NCBI GenBank assembly: GCA_022385755.1 | Contig: MU278373.1 | Location: forward strand, 124,001 to 188,000 | Direction: 5' to 3' | Length of the DNA: 64,000 nucleotides | Source: Trametopsis cervina | Lineage: Eukaryota > Basidiomycota > Agaricomycetes > Polyporales > Irpicaceae | Shown here: positions 11,934-24,152 of the stretch, one piece after another | Layout: every line of letters begins with the position of its first letter | How positions within the stretch are numbered: position 1 is the first letter of the stretch | Made by a program: the position numbers and the translations under genes | Notes under the pieces: generated by a model | What the model saw: only the letters and a program-made list of their open reading frames with translations | What the model was told of the DNA's origin: nothing | Database searches by the model: none

Positions 11934-13220
11934 TCAACATCGAGACAATTTTCCTTGATTCGTATCTGCATCCCTTCCTTCCCCTATGTGCTCCCTAATA
12001 ATCTTGATGTCGCTACGTCAAATTTTGCATCCATCCGTCGTTACTATCATAATCGCTATCGCTTTAGGTTATTTTTCTCGCAATTGCGCCCGGAATCATC
12101 CATTTTTCTCCTTCCGTCTCGTCTGGTCGTTCGTCTCGTCTCGTTCTGTCCCTCTCCTCGAAATGTCGAATTGTAGCTTGTACAATGATCGTGGGCTATC
12201 ACAATACACTGCACTGCAATCTTGTATTATACACATATCTAGAAATGTAATGGGTTGTGTAACGCCAGAACTGGCGGGTTGGCCATGCGGATACAGAGCC
12301 CCTGTCGTGTTTTGAGGTACGGTCCGATACACTTCCGATACTAATCTGTGCCTTTCTCACAATACGTCCCGGGTGGTCAAGTTTATTCGTCTCGTACGTA
12401 GAGGAATGTACACGCTTTCATGAAAAATTTGTTAGGAGAAAAGCCCTACCTCCCAATGAGAACAAATGTGTGCTGCTCTACTGTATCGTACAAAACAGTG
12501 GGCAAGCCATCTTGAGTGCAGAGATCCAGATCCTGTAGGTAGACTGAGCCTAATGATCGGGTTCGCTCTAATTAGTTGATCAAGCCTACGGAACCGGGAT
12601 CGTTCTAGCGTCGTAGCGAACGCAACATAAGATGAAACCTAGCCCCGGATCACGCATCCAGGTAGCCTTGCTTATTTTCGTGCTGCGGTAACCAACAGAT
12701 TCTGCATTGCACTGTAAGAAATAAAGTGGGCACGGCTTTCGGGAAAGCATTCCGTGTGGCAGGTGGATATCTGGAGGGAGGATATCAGGTGTGGAAACCA
12801 ACGCGGTGAACTATCTACATCCGTGAAACAAGCTTGAAGATTCGATCGTTTTCGGTGAGAAGGTTAACGGAGATAAGCTATGGCGGGATCTCAGGCTGCA
12901 CGAGACTAAAATGACGGTCGTACGGATCCGACATCCGCAGAAATTTCAGACCACTGCCATTGCGACATGTTGTTACATGTAAGGTTTGTCGTTGGCCAGA
13001 GGGGTATGAACTTGGCTGGATGAGGAACACGGATTAGTTTTCAGATAGCGTCCCTACTTCACTTCGCCGTACGGTATATACGTCTGGTCATTCCTTGCAA
13101 AGAAGTCGGAACTGAGAGGAATGGAGCACAAAATCAAAATAAAGGATCGCACTGCACTTATAGTACAAGAAAGTGTAGTCAAAAATGGTGCTTATCGGAA
13201 ATGGAGATGGATGTCCCTCG
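11934..13220. other. Convergent intergenic region
   Basis: About 1.3 kb between the 3' ends of the transcription factor (+) and the F-box gene (-). Only short frames without motifs occur. It holds the two 3' UTRs and otherwise nothing recognisable. Confidence 0.5.
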
Positions 13221-15263
13221 TCATAGTGTAAACACGTCGATGTCGCACGCACTCGGCCCATTGAAGGTAAGCTCCTGTAAAAACATAATATAAGCCATCC
13301 GAAAAGGTAGGGTAGCAAAAGCGATTCCATACCTTCATCCCCACAAGCCTCTGTTCGTCGATCATGAACCCAGTATAACCCGACACACCCGTCCGCCGAG
13401 ACACCGCGTACGGCAGTGAGCTCACCACCGGCTCCACGAACAGCTCTCTTTCCGGAAGCACAGTCTCCTCCGTGCGCACTTCGTACGTCCACTGGGGATG
13501 CGTGTCCTCACCGTCGCGATCAAGGTCGCACGGATCGTCTGTGCGATTCGGATGCACGTTGAAGTCGTATATGCATAGCTCAGTGTGCCCGTGAACATGA
13601 TTGTTGAATGGCGCATTGGGCACTGCGGGGGGCATCACCACGCGGTACCCGTTCACATACCTGCCACAGGAAGGCGAGGTTCAAGTTGAGTAAAATGTAG
13701 TTTTCGAGGAGTAAAACCTTTACCTGAGCCACTGAAACCGCAGGTCCTGCTGCAAGAAGCGTGTATTTCGCGGGCCCCAGCGCTTCCACGACAACGATTT
13801 CTCCAACCTCCCCGTACGAAGAGCTTCAGGGACACCGGGCGTTGCAAAGTGAGCGAGGGATATCGGCATGCGTACGGTGTGAAGATGGTTTGCTACGCCC
13901 CTGCCTTCGCGCACTTGGTCCATCAGATCGAGGAGTGTCTCGTTCTTCACGTAGAGCGTATATGACAGGAGCTCGCCATATTGAAGTTGTATGAGGTGGA
14001 TCCTGCGGTCTTGTCGTTGGACAAAAGGCGAGCGCAGGGCCTCTGGGTTCGCTAGGTGTGGTGAAGAGTGCGTGTATATGGTGCGCAGCTGGCGGTGAGG
14101 GAGTACCTCGGGAAACCGTAGCCTCAGGAGACACGTAGGAGGCTCGACCTCGAGCGACGATGGTTTTGGGTCGTGGATTTCGTACAGATCAAGTGTTCCG
14201 GAGTCGCCTATGCAGGCTATCATGTATGCACGAGGGTTGAGGAAGGCAAGATCGGAGCACCCGATCGGCAAGTTCATATTGTCCTCAGCCTATTACATTG
14301 TCATCAGTGGTGGGCCAGGTTATGGTCAATATAGTACGTACAACGAGCAGTACCCCGGTTTGCCAGTTCCATATGCGCAAACAGTGGCCACTGTGCCAGT
14401 AGAATATCCCGATTATATCTCCCACAATTTGCAAGAAATAGCTACCGATCTGTTGTTGCTGAAGCTGAAACTCTGGGGTCGGTGCAGAGGGGAAGATAAG
14501 AGGCGATTCCGCTGCGAGCGGGTGTATCTCCTGAGTACTGAGCGTCCGAATATGCATCAGGATTTGCGAACTTTAAGTGACTTGAGTTGAAATCCTATCA
14601 AGCGTACAGTGTGTGGATGAGCTCACTTTGGGTCCACCTCGAGCAATGCCAGTATATCTTGCGTGGGATCAATAGCGAAATCCCTCGTCCAAATCCCGAG
14701 ATCATCCTTGACCACCCTCGGCATCGTCTCTGCAGCATCGATATGCGAGTCGTCTCTAGTGGGGAGCCATGCAGCGATGAGGTGTCTCGAGCCCGGCGGC
14801 CACGTATCCTCGGTACCACCACCTCTCATCGACTTCGCAAATACCCCACCAACCAGTTCATATGCCTGACATGATCCAGGGAGTGGTATAGACGCCTTCT
14901 GCGTCCAATCCAGCGTCCTCCATCGTCGTCGCCTATCGAGAAGTAGGGTAAGCCGGTCCTGTGTCGTCAGCGGCCTACTGGATTTGTCAACGTTATGGAC
15001 AAGGTCGTCAGCGCCGAGTTCGATGATATACCGCAGTTCCAGTGAGCTGCGGATGAGTTCTAGAAACGAACGAGAGATCTGTTCATCGCGACGTGGCGGG
15101 TCAAGTCAACCGTGGTAACTCGGCCAAATGAAGACAGAGGACGCACTGTTTGGGCCGACAAAAGCTGACGCCAGTCGAGATACGACAAGATGTGTATGAT
15201 GATTTCCGGAGGAGATTGTAGCAGCTTGGCGTATTTCGTGAAACCAGGCCGGACGGCTACCAT
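13221..15263 (-). CDS. F-box protein (paralog of the gene at 51.9-53.9 kb)
   Basis: Probable substrate receptor of an SCF ubiquitin ligase. The start ATG at 15263 gives MVAVRPGFTKYAKLL, followed at once by an F-box core (SPPEIIIHILSYLDWRQLLS). The rest is a long region typical of agaric F-box proteins, with FAIDPTQDILALLEVD, an SCVSACIGDSGTLDLYEI-like strand (14.2 kb) and LSLVEPVVSSLPYAVSRRTG near the end. The last exon, ELTFNGPSACDIDVFTL, ends at TGA 13221-13223. I placed its acceptor by comparison with the paralog, whose tail is SNLSDAPGDIGVFTM. Substrate unknown. The two paralogs agree across the whole length, which supports both models. Inner introns in 14.28-14.6 kb and 14.9-15.15 kb are approximate. 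Confidence 0.8.
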
Positions 15264-15555
15264 GTTGTAGATGGAGGTAGAGACGTGAGAGCTGAGCGGA
15301 GACTCGCTCCAAGCTGCCTTATAACGCCACAACGTTGCACTCTTCCTTTTATATACCCAACTCGTCATGACAGTGGATCTGCGACTTCGACTATAAATTT
15401 TGCTACATAATGATTATTGAGTGACGAGTAGATCTCATTCAAAGGAGACCAGTTTTATTGGACTAATGCCAGACTGCCTACAATCTAGCCAAATTATGGA
15501 AACCAATTATGTAGGACATACCGTACATCTACACTGCAAATATTACAATACTACG

Positions 15556-18500
15556 CTATAGGTCATCATCTGGCTCTCCCATCATCCCCGCCAACATATT
15601 CCCGCCCTCATCAACAGGCGCATCATACACCGCAAACGCAGCCTGTCCCTCCGTCTTCTCGTCTGCTGCGACCTCCTTCGACGTCCAGCCCTTCCCACGA
15701 TGCACAAACACCTCAGGCCGTCTATCCAACAACGCGTCCATGTCTCGCTCATTAATCACACTCTGGCCCTCCAACGCGATCTTAATCTGCTCAGACTCGA
15801 GCCGCAGCAGGTCCGCCGCCATCTCCGCCATCGTCTCTGCCTTCGTCTTCGTGGCGCCTTGATTCGCTGCCTGTGCGGGCGCGCGGAACTTGCCCTTGGC
15901 GATGACGAGTGCCTCCAGTTTGCGCTTCTCGGACGCCCGTTGCATGATCTTTGTCTCAACAGTGTGAGCGGTGACTAGACGGAAGATAAGCACGGGTTTC
16001 GTCTGGCCTATGCGGTGAGCGCGGTCCTGCGCTTGCAAGTCCATTTGAGGATTCTAAGCGCACGGTGAGTAAGCGATAGAAGTACTGTAGTGCCTTCACG
16101 CATGGCTTACCCAGTCTTGATCATAGAAGATAACGGTATCCGCTGCGACAAGGTTCAAACCCAGTCCACCCGCACGCGTACTCAACAGGAACAATCGAGG
16201 GGCGTCAGGATTATCCCCGCCACCCTGGAAGCGCGCAACTTCTTCCCTCCGGTCGTCCATCTTTGTCGAACCGTCAATACGACAGATAGACCACACTTTA
16301 AGCTCTGACGCCCAATCCTGGACGTAACGGATATCAGACGTCATATCTTTCGGAATACAGTGACGACTTACATGTATGATGTCAAGCATTGTCGTAAACT
16401 GACTGAAGAGGAGAACTTTGTGCTTTCTCTTGAACAGCTCGCCAAGTAGCTGATCCAAGAGCATCATCTTCCCACTTGCAGTGACGAGTTCTGCGGTGAG
16501 AATGGGCTCCATGGTCACAGGATCTGTAGGCCAATCGAACAGGAAGGGGTGGGAGCACACTTTGCGCAATTGCATGACGGTGTTCTGAAGCTTCATGTTG
16601 TTGACCTTCTTCACTGTGATCAACATACGTACTCTGTCAGCCCATGTCAGAGCATAAAGGAACGACAGGACAGCTTACGTTGAACTTTCAACTGCCATTC
16701 CCTCCCAAGGTCCTCGGCGGACTTGCCATTCGCTGCATGCCTCTCCTTCTCAGCCTCCAGTTCCCCGCTCTCGAGCTTGGCAAAGTATTCATCATCGTCC
16801 CCGTCGTCATTATACCTTTTGCGTGTACCTTTTCCCTTTCGACGGCTTCGCAGCTGGATGCCCTCTTCCGAGTTGGTACCTGAAACTTTGGTTGACTCCG
16901 GCTTCTTCTGAGGCCCGGTCTTCCCAGCACGCATCAGAATAGCTCTTAGATGGCCACTCAGTATTGCATCATATATCGTCCGCTGTTGAGGGCTGAGTGG
17001 CGCGTACAACACGTATTCTTTCTTCGGAGGGAGATTAGTTTCCACATCCACCTTTAGGCGACGCAGGAGGAAGGGTCGTAGTATTGTATGTAGGGTGCTA
17101 ATGAGCTTTGTCGTTCTCGGCGAAGATGTTGATGCTTGGAACGACGTCGTGGGTAAAGAAAACCTAGTACATTGCGTTCGTGAGGTAAGTGTCTTCTTCT
17201 CTATGAAACGTAAAGTTCGCGTACCATTCTTGAAACGTGTCCAGATCGCTGAACAACTCAGGAAGTACGAAATTGAGCAGGGACCACAGCTCAGCCAAGT
17301 TGTTCTGTTCCCTACGTAAGGATGAGTGACATCGACAAGCAGGAGTCGACTCACATGTAAAGGTGTGCCAGTCAGTACCATTCTTGAATCTGCGTTGAGC
17401 GACTTCAATTCCCGTATCAACCGGCATTCCATGTTCTTGAGCCTGTGACCCTCATCTACGACGACGAATCCCCAGCGGTACATACCGAGCTCAGCAGAAT
17501 CTCTGATAATCATCTCATAAGTAGTGATAACCACGGGAAATGTGGTTTTCTGGTTTGGCGGGAGTTCTGATGCGGGCGCGGGTTCAGTCTCGTCGGTGTT
17601 GTCTTTTGCTTTTGCTTTTGGGGTTCGACCCTTCCGTTTCGCACCCTTTGGCTCGGACGTCTTTTTCTGACCTTTACTCAACTTATCCGGTACAGTTGAA
17701 GAAGACGCGTCGGGCCCGAACCAGAATTTCTTGCGATCGGCTGGCGGGACCACCATTTGCGTACGACGCAGTTCCGCGCGTTCTTCTCGTGTGCCATGAT
17801 ACATACACACAGGAATCTGTCTGTCTCATGAATATAACAACACAATGCTGGCAAATATCGGGACATACGTCAGGAGCAAACTTTTGGAACTCATCGGCCC
17901 AGTTGTTTAGCACACTGAGGGGGCAAACGACGAGGAATGGAGCAGGCGAGCGTTCACGCAGGAATGCATGGAAGGCGATCGTTTGCAACGTCTAGCACTG
18001 TTTAGTGTGGAGTAGACCTATCACCAATGTGTCTTACCTTGCCTAGACCCATCTCATCAGCTATCACGAATAGTTAGGGAGCGTCAAACAAGAGGTAGAG
18101 ATGAACACATGCCGAGAATACCGGATATCCCGTTCTGGTAAAGCCCAGCCATCCACGCAACACCTTCGAGTTGGTAATCCTTGAGCTTGGCCCCTGTAAT
18201 TAGTACTGATTGCCTAAAAGCCTGTGCATCGCCATCTGCTGCCGTGGTTGTAGTGGGGCCCTCTTCATTAACGGGCGAAGAGTCCCGCTTTGTCCTGGCG
18301 CGTTTTGAGCCGCCGTCGGCACGTTGATCAGATTCTTCCAAAGGCCGCTTTTTCGACGCGGTCTTGGAGGTCACACGAACCGATTTCGGTTTCGCCGACG
18401 GGGGTGGAGGTACATAAGTGGACTTGGCCTTCTCCATTTGCTCCCGGAGAAACCGAGCATATACGGTGACTTTCTCTAAGAACGGTTCTAATTGATTCCA

Positions 18501-18856
18501 TTTCTCCTTGTCCTCTGCCTGAACTCATATAGATCAGTAATAAACCAGCGGAGTGATGAACAATGAACGCACTGATAGTTCCTCTTCGTCCTCATCCTGG
18601 GCCGGTGATGACCCGTTGATCGCGTCAATAGATGGAGAACAGACGTGTCAACACTTACCTCTTCATGTTTGGACCCTACTTCGGAAGGAGGAGATGACGG
18701 CGCTGTACTCAGAGCAATGTCAGTCATTGGTGGCGACGACGGGACACGCGAGACAGGGGACGACGGCGGAGGAGACGATGCTGTAGACTCTGGCGGCGGT
18801 GATGATGACGCTGCAGCCTTCGCGGCAAACATGCTCTTCAGCGTTCGTTGTCTCAT
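15556..18856 (-). CDS. SNF2-family chromatin remodelling ATPase, Lsh/DDM1/Irc5 type
   Basis: ATP-dependent DNA translocase that remodels nucleosomes; Lsh/DDM1 relatives support heterochromatin, DNA methylation and repeat silencing. ATG at 18856 gives [15 protein letters not shown] and a Ser/Pro-rich N-terminus. The helicase begins at [16 protein letters not shown] (18.15 kb). The Walker A DEMGLGK is rebuilt across an intron near 18.04 kb, then come [15 protein letters not shown], the DEGH box [11 protein letters not shown] (17.45 kb) and MVLTGTPLH. The C-terminal lobe has [34 protein letters not shown] and [13 protein letters not shown], ending with TAG at 15556. DEGH plus [13 protein letters not shown] is the Lsh/DDM1 pattern rather than SWI2 or CHD. 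At least eight short introns interrupt the gene. Its presence beside a recently transposed region is coincidental as far as the sequence shows. Confidence 0.92.
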
Positions 18857-20293
18857 GGTTTGGATGAATAAGTTGGCAGCAACTGGTCAGGGTACAACTC
18901 AATGGTATTTGGCGGATGACCGTTTGCGTCGCGAATCAACTTGCCCTAAAGATCGCGTTCATTAAGCGCTTCGGTACCGCCGGCTCACGCGTTCGCGGAG
19001 TTGGCCAGTGTCCCTATCTTTGACAAGCTTTGACAAGGGGGCTTCGCAGTTGTCCCTCATACTACGACCGATATCTTCGCTATCGGGACCGACTTGCAGA
19101 GTTCATATTTGCACCCTGCTGACCATGATGAGACCGTCGTAAGTCTGCCCTATATACTCGCCTTAGAATGGGCTGCTCACTGGACATTCTTACTCGCACA
19201 GCCGGCATCTCACGTCGAGTAACCCACGCTCTCTGGGCCCAGAGCTCGCAATCATAGGATCTCACAGGATGACGAACCAGTGCTGGCGCCTTTGCATAAA
19301 TGCCTCGGAAGCGCAGGTCAATATGAACTGTCAAACTACGAAAAAAGCCACAATCTGAACTGTTCCGTTATGCGACAGCTTCGTGTATCCTGCCGCATGG
19401 GAGGCTCCACTTGAACACTCGACGTTCAACACTCAAACTGCTACCGATCCATGCCGTTTGGTCTTGGTCGTTCTGACGCGCAGCCCAGGGAGGCGTTATC
19501 TAGGTTCTCCGACGTCAAGAGACACAACAACAGCGGGCGACACAGCCCGAACCTTCCAGTAGGTTTGTGTCCTTGCATCATTGGTATCGCTCGTATCTGT
19601 CAGTATTACGTTCTTGTTCATACCGGGCTATCTCTGACGTCGTAGTGCTCGGACAGTGGGTGGGTGATACAGTCTGTGTCCCTGGCCAGCCGTCAGTTTA
19701 CGGCGTGATGACGACGAGGCGCGGCGAAGATCCTTCAATACTGGCACGGAGAGTGACAAATGCGCGTGTTGCGGCATGAAGAACGACGCTAGAAGTAATT
19801 CGGCCCAACGCCATTCATCAAAGTTTTCGCCCTGGATTTTCTATCCCTGCACGGTCGGTATTGAACAAAGACACCCGTTTATGGTGACAGGGCATTCCAG
19901 ATACTGTCCCTTTACCTCGGTAAGTTCGTTGTTACTTCAAATAGAGTATAGCACCGTACACGTCTCATTAGTAGACAGAAAGTCGAGGCACGCGAGACGA
20001 AGCTTGAGCCAAACGGACAGTTTCAGCGATTCGTCTCGTCAAGATGCCGACACGGCAGTGCACCGGTGGTTTTCCCTAGCTGCCAGATACGTTGCATGAT
20101 AAGTACGCGCCAAGTGAAGAAGTTGAATGTCCGCCGAGCCGTGCGTCATAGACGGTCAACATAGTGATAATGAAGGCTCATTGTCTCCTTCGTGCAGAAT
20201 TTGTTAGCGGTTAAAAGGGCGAGAGGTCTGGCTCAGAAACCGCATCCCCACCACCTCTTTCGCCTTTCGACGACAATCCTTGCCTAAGCCACA
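18857..20293. other. Divergent promoter region between the SNF2 gene and the polyketide synthase
   Basis: About 1.4 kb upstream of both genes. Frames inside it (for example 19080-19334 minus, 19451-19645 plus) are short and lack motifs. A pyrimidine-rich CTCTTTCGCC stretch lies directly before the polyketide synthase start. No regulatory site was recognised with confidence. Confidence 0.5.
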
Positions 20294-21779
20294 ATGCCTG
20301 CTTCCGTTGGTCTTTCTCCCTCGTCCCTCCCCGGTGCCCTCGACACCATGCCCTCCCTGATGCGCGAGGCTCTGAAGGGCCCGTCTGGCGAGCACCTTGA
20401 TGCTACCACCCTCGCCAAACTCGCCGCCGCTCAGAAGGCGAAGATTGGTGCCCAGAAGATGCCAGAGCCATCCATCGTGCCCGCCGACATCGACGTCCAG
20501 GTTCTCGGTCTTGGTGTCGCCTACCCACCCGATAACATGTACCCCGACCAGTTCGACGAGCTGGTACGCGCTTTTTCTATATTCCATATTCATGCCCTTA
20601 CCAAATATGTAGACTGCTAGGCTCGTCGAGCCCACTCCTGCCATCCAGAAGATGCTGGCCATCAACCGCAAGACTGGTATTGAGAAGCGCTCTATTCTCT
20701 ACAACGCGGAACACGAATTCCACTCGGGCAAGGCGCCCACCATTGACCTGATCTCAGACGCCTTCCGCAAGCACGCAGTCCCCCTGGCCGGCCAGGCTGC
20801 GCGAAAGGCCCTCGCCGACGCAAACGTCGACGCATCGGAGCTCACCCATGTCGTCTGCTGCACCGTCACCGACTCGTCCAACCCAGGCTTCGACGTCGAC
20901 CTCGTAAACCACCTCGGCCTCGCTGACGCCGGTATCGAGCGATACCTGCTCGCTGGTGTCGGCTGTGCAGGCGGCCTCGCGACGATTCGAACCGCCACGA
21001 ATGTGATCCTTGCTGCCAAAGCCGTCGGACGGCCCGCCACAGTCCTCGTTGTCGCCACCGAGGTAGTCTCGCCCTTCGCGACGATGGAGCTCGAGCGCGC
21101 CCAGAAGTCGGGCGAGGTCAACGTCGCCGCCACACTCTTCTCTGACTGCGCCTCCGCGCTCGTCATGTCCTACGCCGGCGGCCGCTCCGCGTCTGCCCTC
21201 TCTTCCCCTGCCTCGTCCGCATCGTCCCTCGAGGAGCTCGCCGAGGAGAAGAAGCTCCCCAAGGAGGAGGGTGTGTACTCGCTGTACGCATACTCTAACT
21301 GGACCCTTCCCGACACGCACTCCCTCCTCCGTTACAACGTGAACTCGCACGGCTGGAACGTTGTCCTCTCGCCCAAGCTGCCTGCCCTCACCTCCGGCGC
21401 GCTCGAGCCCGCTCTGAGAAAGCTGCTCGTCGCCGCCAAGCTGACGCACCTCAACCCTGCCGAGTTCGACTGGGCCGTGCACCCAGGAGGCGCAGCGATC
21501 CTGAAGGCGTGCGGCGAGAAGATGGGGCTCGCCGATGATGACCAGCTGCGTGCGTCGTGGGGCGTGTACACGAAGCATGGTAACTCGTCCTCTGCGACGA
21601 TCTTCTCGGTCTTGGAGGCCCTCCGCGCTGGGAAGCACGCCGCGGACGTGCTCGGTGCTGGCGAGGTGCCCAAGGCAGAGTCGGCGAAGCCTAGGGAGTG
21701 GGTCGCTGCTGTTGCCTTCGGTCCTGGTGTGACACTCGAGATGGCAATTCTCAAGCGCCGCAACTTAGAGCGCAACTAA
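20294..21779 (+). CDS. Type III polyketide synthase (chalcone/stilbene synthase superfamily)
   Basis: Homodimeric ketosynthase that extends a CoA starter with malonyl-CoA and cyclises the product (alkylresorcinols, pyrones or related phenolics). One intron (20564-20612) joins exon 1 to MLAINRKTGIEKRSI, giving about 478 residues. The catalytic triad is visible: Cys in LAGVGCAGGLATI, His in DWAVHPGGAAIL and Asn in VYTKHGNSSSATIF. The C-terminal loop is VAAVAFGPGVTLEMAIL. Compared with plant enzymes (about 390 residues) it has an N-terminal extension of roughly 60 residues and a low-complexity Ser/Ala insertion (SALSSPASSASSLEELAEEK). The coding strand is very GC-rich at third positions, unlike flanking DNA, which suggests strong codon bias and high expression. 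The neighbours are not obvious tailoring enzymes, so no gene cluster is evident. The product cannot be predicted. Confidence 0.93.
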
Positions 21780-22058
21780 GTGTCCTGCTGTTATTTGTTT
21801 ATTCGACCTATCGACTATGTATATCTCCCTGTGTTCCATTCCTCTCCTCGTGGCCTGTATGCGTAACTCTATAGACAGATGTGTCTTGTTTTGTACTCAC
21901 ATGATAGTCAGTTGGAAGTTTGAAAGTTTGATTGACACATGTCCCATTCACGGTTTTAGTTCGGCATTGCGGTTTCTCAGATCTGTATACGTTTGGATCG
22001 GTTCCATTATATATAAACGCTACGAGGGCATGATGCCAGTACTATCACGTATATATGT

Positions 22059-22882
22059 TCAGTAGTGCTCTATGTAACTTGGCATAATGTCCCACGAATG
22101 AGCTCGTGCATAGGCTGCCTTGGCCACTTTCACACGCTGCGTGTGCACTTTTACGAGGTCGTTGGCTTGATCCACATTGAAAGTCGCGTCGAAATAGCTT
22201 GTAGTCAGTGTTGTCAACTCTTTGATCGCGTCAAGCCCGAGGTACTTGAGTGAGCATGACACCGCGACCCCGTTCTGGTCAAAGGCGGGCTCCACGAGGA
22301 GGTACCCTCCAAAGGTCCGTGCGCCTTTGCTCTGCAAAACGTCGTTCAGTGTTATGCTCGCAGTAAGTCGTAGACTTCCCACTCACCTCCTTTTCAACAT
22401 GTCGATCAAGCAAGATGGCCTGGTAATTGGGGCTCCCCGTGCTCCAATAAAACAGCTCGAAATAAGGCTGGTCCGGGACGTCCACGCCGTCGGGCACTGT
22501 CTTCCCCGCAGAATTCATATACTCTCGGTAGGTTCGATAGACAACCTTGATCTGCAGGAAGCATGATGCTTTGACCTCCTGCATGGAAGGAATATAGTTG
22601 AGCTTCTCCTTGAAAACCCGAACCCAATCGATTTGGACGTCGCATCCGGTATCCAGCTCGACTGTCCTGGAATCGTGTATATGCTGGAGACTAGTTAGAT
22701 GCGATAACAAATAATAGTTGTTCACAACTAACAGCTGATATTGCTTTTCCTCCTTTCTTCTCGATGGCCTTAACGAAATTCGTGGTGAATGGTTGTTCAA
22801 AACCCCCCTTGCGCCCTATGCACGCCTGTACCCCTGCGGCTGTGGCCTCATTCAACACTGTGCTGATTGTATTGGCCTGCAT
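22059..22882 (-). CDS. Conserved-looking hypothetical protein
   Basis: Spliced minus-strand gene with ATG at 22882 (MQANTISTVLNEATAAGV). The first exon ends at KKGGKAISA. A branch-point-like CTAAC just before the acceptor joins it to HIHDSRTVELDTGCDVQIDW and VFKEKLNYIPSMQEVKASCF. A second intron at about 22.34-22.39 kb leads to GARTFGGYLLVEPAFDQNGV and the end MPSYIEHY at TGA 22059. The product is about 240 residues, with no signal peptide and no transmembrane segment. I recognise no family. Consistent open frames across three exons with good splice signals make it likely to be real. Another exon upstream cannot be excluded. Confidence 0.6.
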
Positions 22883-24152
22883 TGTTCGATGGCTTTGTTG
22901 GTGGGTGAGGGTAGTAAAGGATGATAGGCACGCGAGTCCAGCGATGAGTGCTGGGTGGAAGTGCCCCGAGAAGTGTGCTTGTTATATCTTCGAGTCTCAG
23001 GCCGGACGCCCAGAGCCACCGACTGACAGGAACGACAGCAGCCCGAGGCGAATTGTTAATCCCGGACATGTGCCTCCTCGCGATGTCAACGCAATGGAAT
23101 GGAATGGTAGATCCCAGGAACAACAAACTGAGAGCGAGGGACCTGGATTAACAGAATGATTGACGGGCGATCGATGAAGGTTTCGGAAGGGCCGGTTGGG
23201 CTCACGTCGCCTACACACGTTTCAGTTCTTAGATAGAGGACATCAAGAACATCCAAGCAACGCACCATGTTCCAATAGAGATAGCTCTGAACGTCCCAAA
23301 AGCCCAGACTGTCGCACAGGAACACCATTCTTCGGTGTTAGATCCATGTCAAAGTTTACGTACTCGCACGCAACATGAGACTGCGAACAACGCCGACTGG
23401 GCTCGCAATTCTGCTCATGGGAGCGTTCTTGGCAGAGGGTATTTTGCCGATGCGTTGGAAGTCATCTACCTAAAAGGTTTTCCTTAACATAGCGTGGTTG
23501 GCACACGTAGTCTGCACGTTGACAGTGACCGCTTCTTTCGTAGCGCTGTGGCGACCCCTCTCTCTGTTGTGTGTATTGGCCAGGTGTTTCTAACGGTGTA
23601 GATAGGGATTGCATGATTGCGGTGGTCAACAGAGTACACTTCGACGTGGCTGCCTGTTTGGGGACGGTCTCAGAATAGACGCGCATTGTCGTTGATCCTC
23701 CCGGGCACTCCGACACTGGGAACTTTGCGAGGTGACAGTGGTTTCGGAATGGAATCAAAATACCTCCCACACGACTGTACCATGCTGGCTTCATAAACTT
23801 GTATTGTGGTATCGAATGTCCCATATAGACTTGTCTTTTTTACATTGGCAAAGAATGTGCGCGGGTCATGATGCAAAGAGCGAACGCAAGGAACAAACAA
23901 CGGCAACAAAAAAGGGGGTGGTGGAGAAAAAAGCGAGAACAGACCTCCGGGAAAGCTCTTACTAAATCAGTAACAATGCAAAAGCAAGAAGGAAAAAATA
24001 TGCAAGGACCCAACGAATAAAACAGAGCCTGACAGGGACACGTAGCGTAGTAATTGTATCAGTAATACCTAGACACGAAGGAATAACGGGCTGTCGACAG
24101 CAGAGGGAATATCAAGAGACGAAAATTAAGTTACCCATGGCAAAAGTGGAGG
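22883..24152. other. Intergenic region downstream of KIN1
   Basis: About 1.27 kb between the start of the hypothetical gene and the KIN1 stop codon. It includes an A-rich block (23860-24060) that fits a 3' UTR or spacer. A minus-strand frame at 23462-23824 is open for 120 codons but has no recognisable feature. No gene is supported. Confidence 0.45.

Noticed and set aside
20754..21638. 294-codon minus-strand frame
   Set aside because: Antisense shadow of the polyketide synthase, open because of its GC-biased third positions. The plus-strand product has all catalytic motifs.
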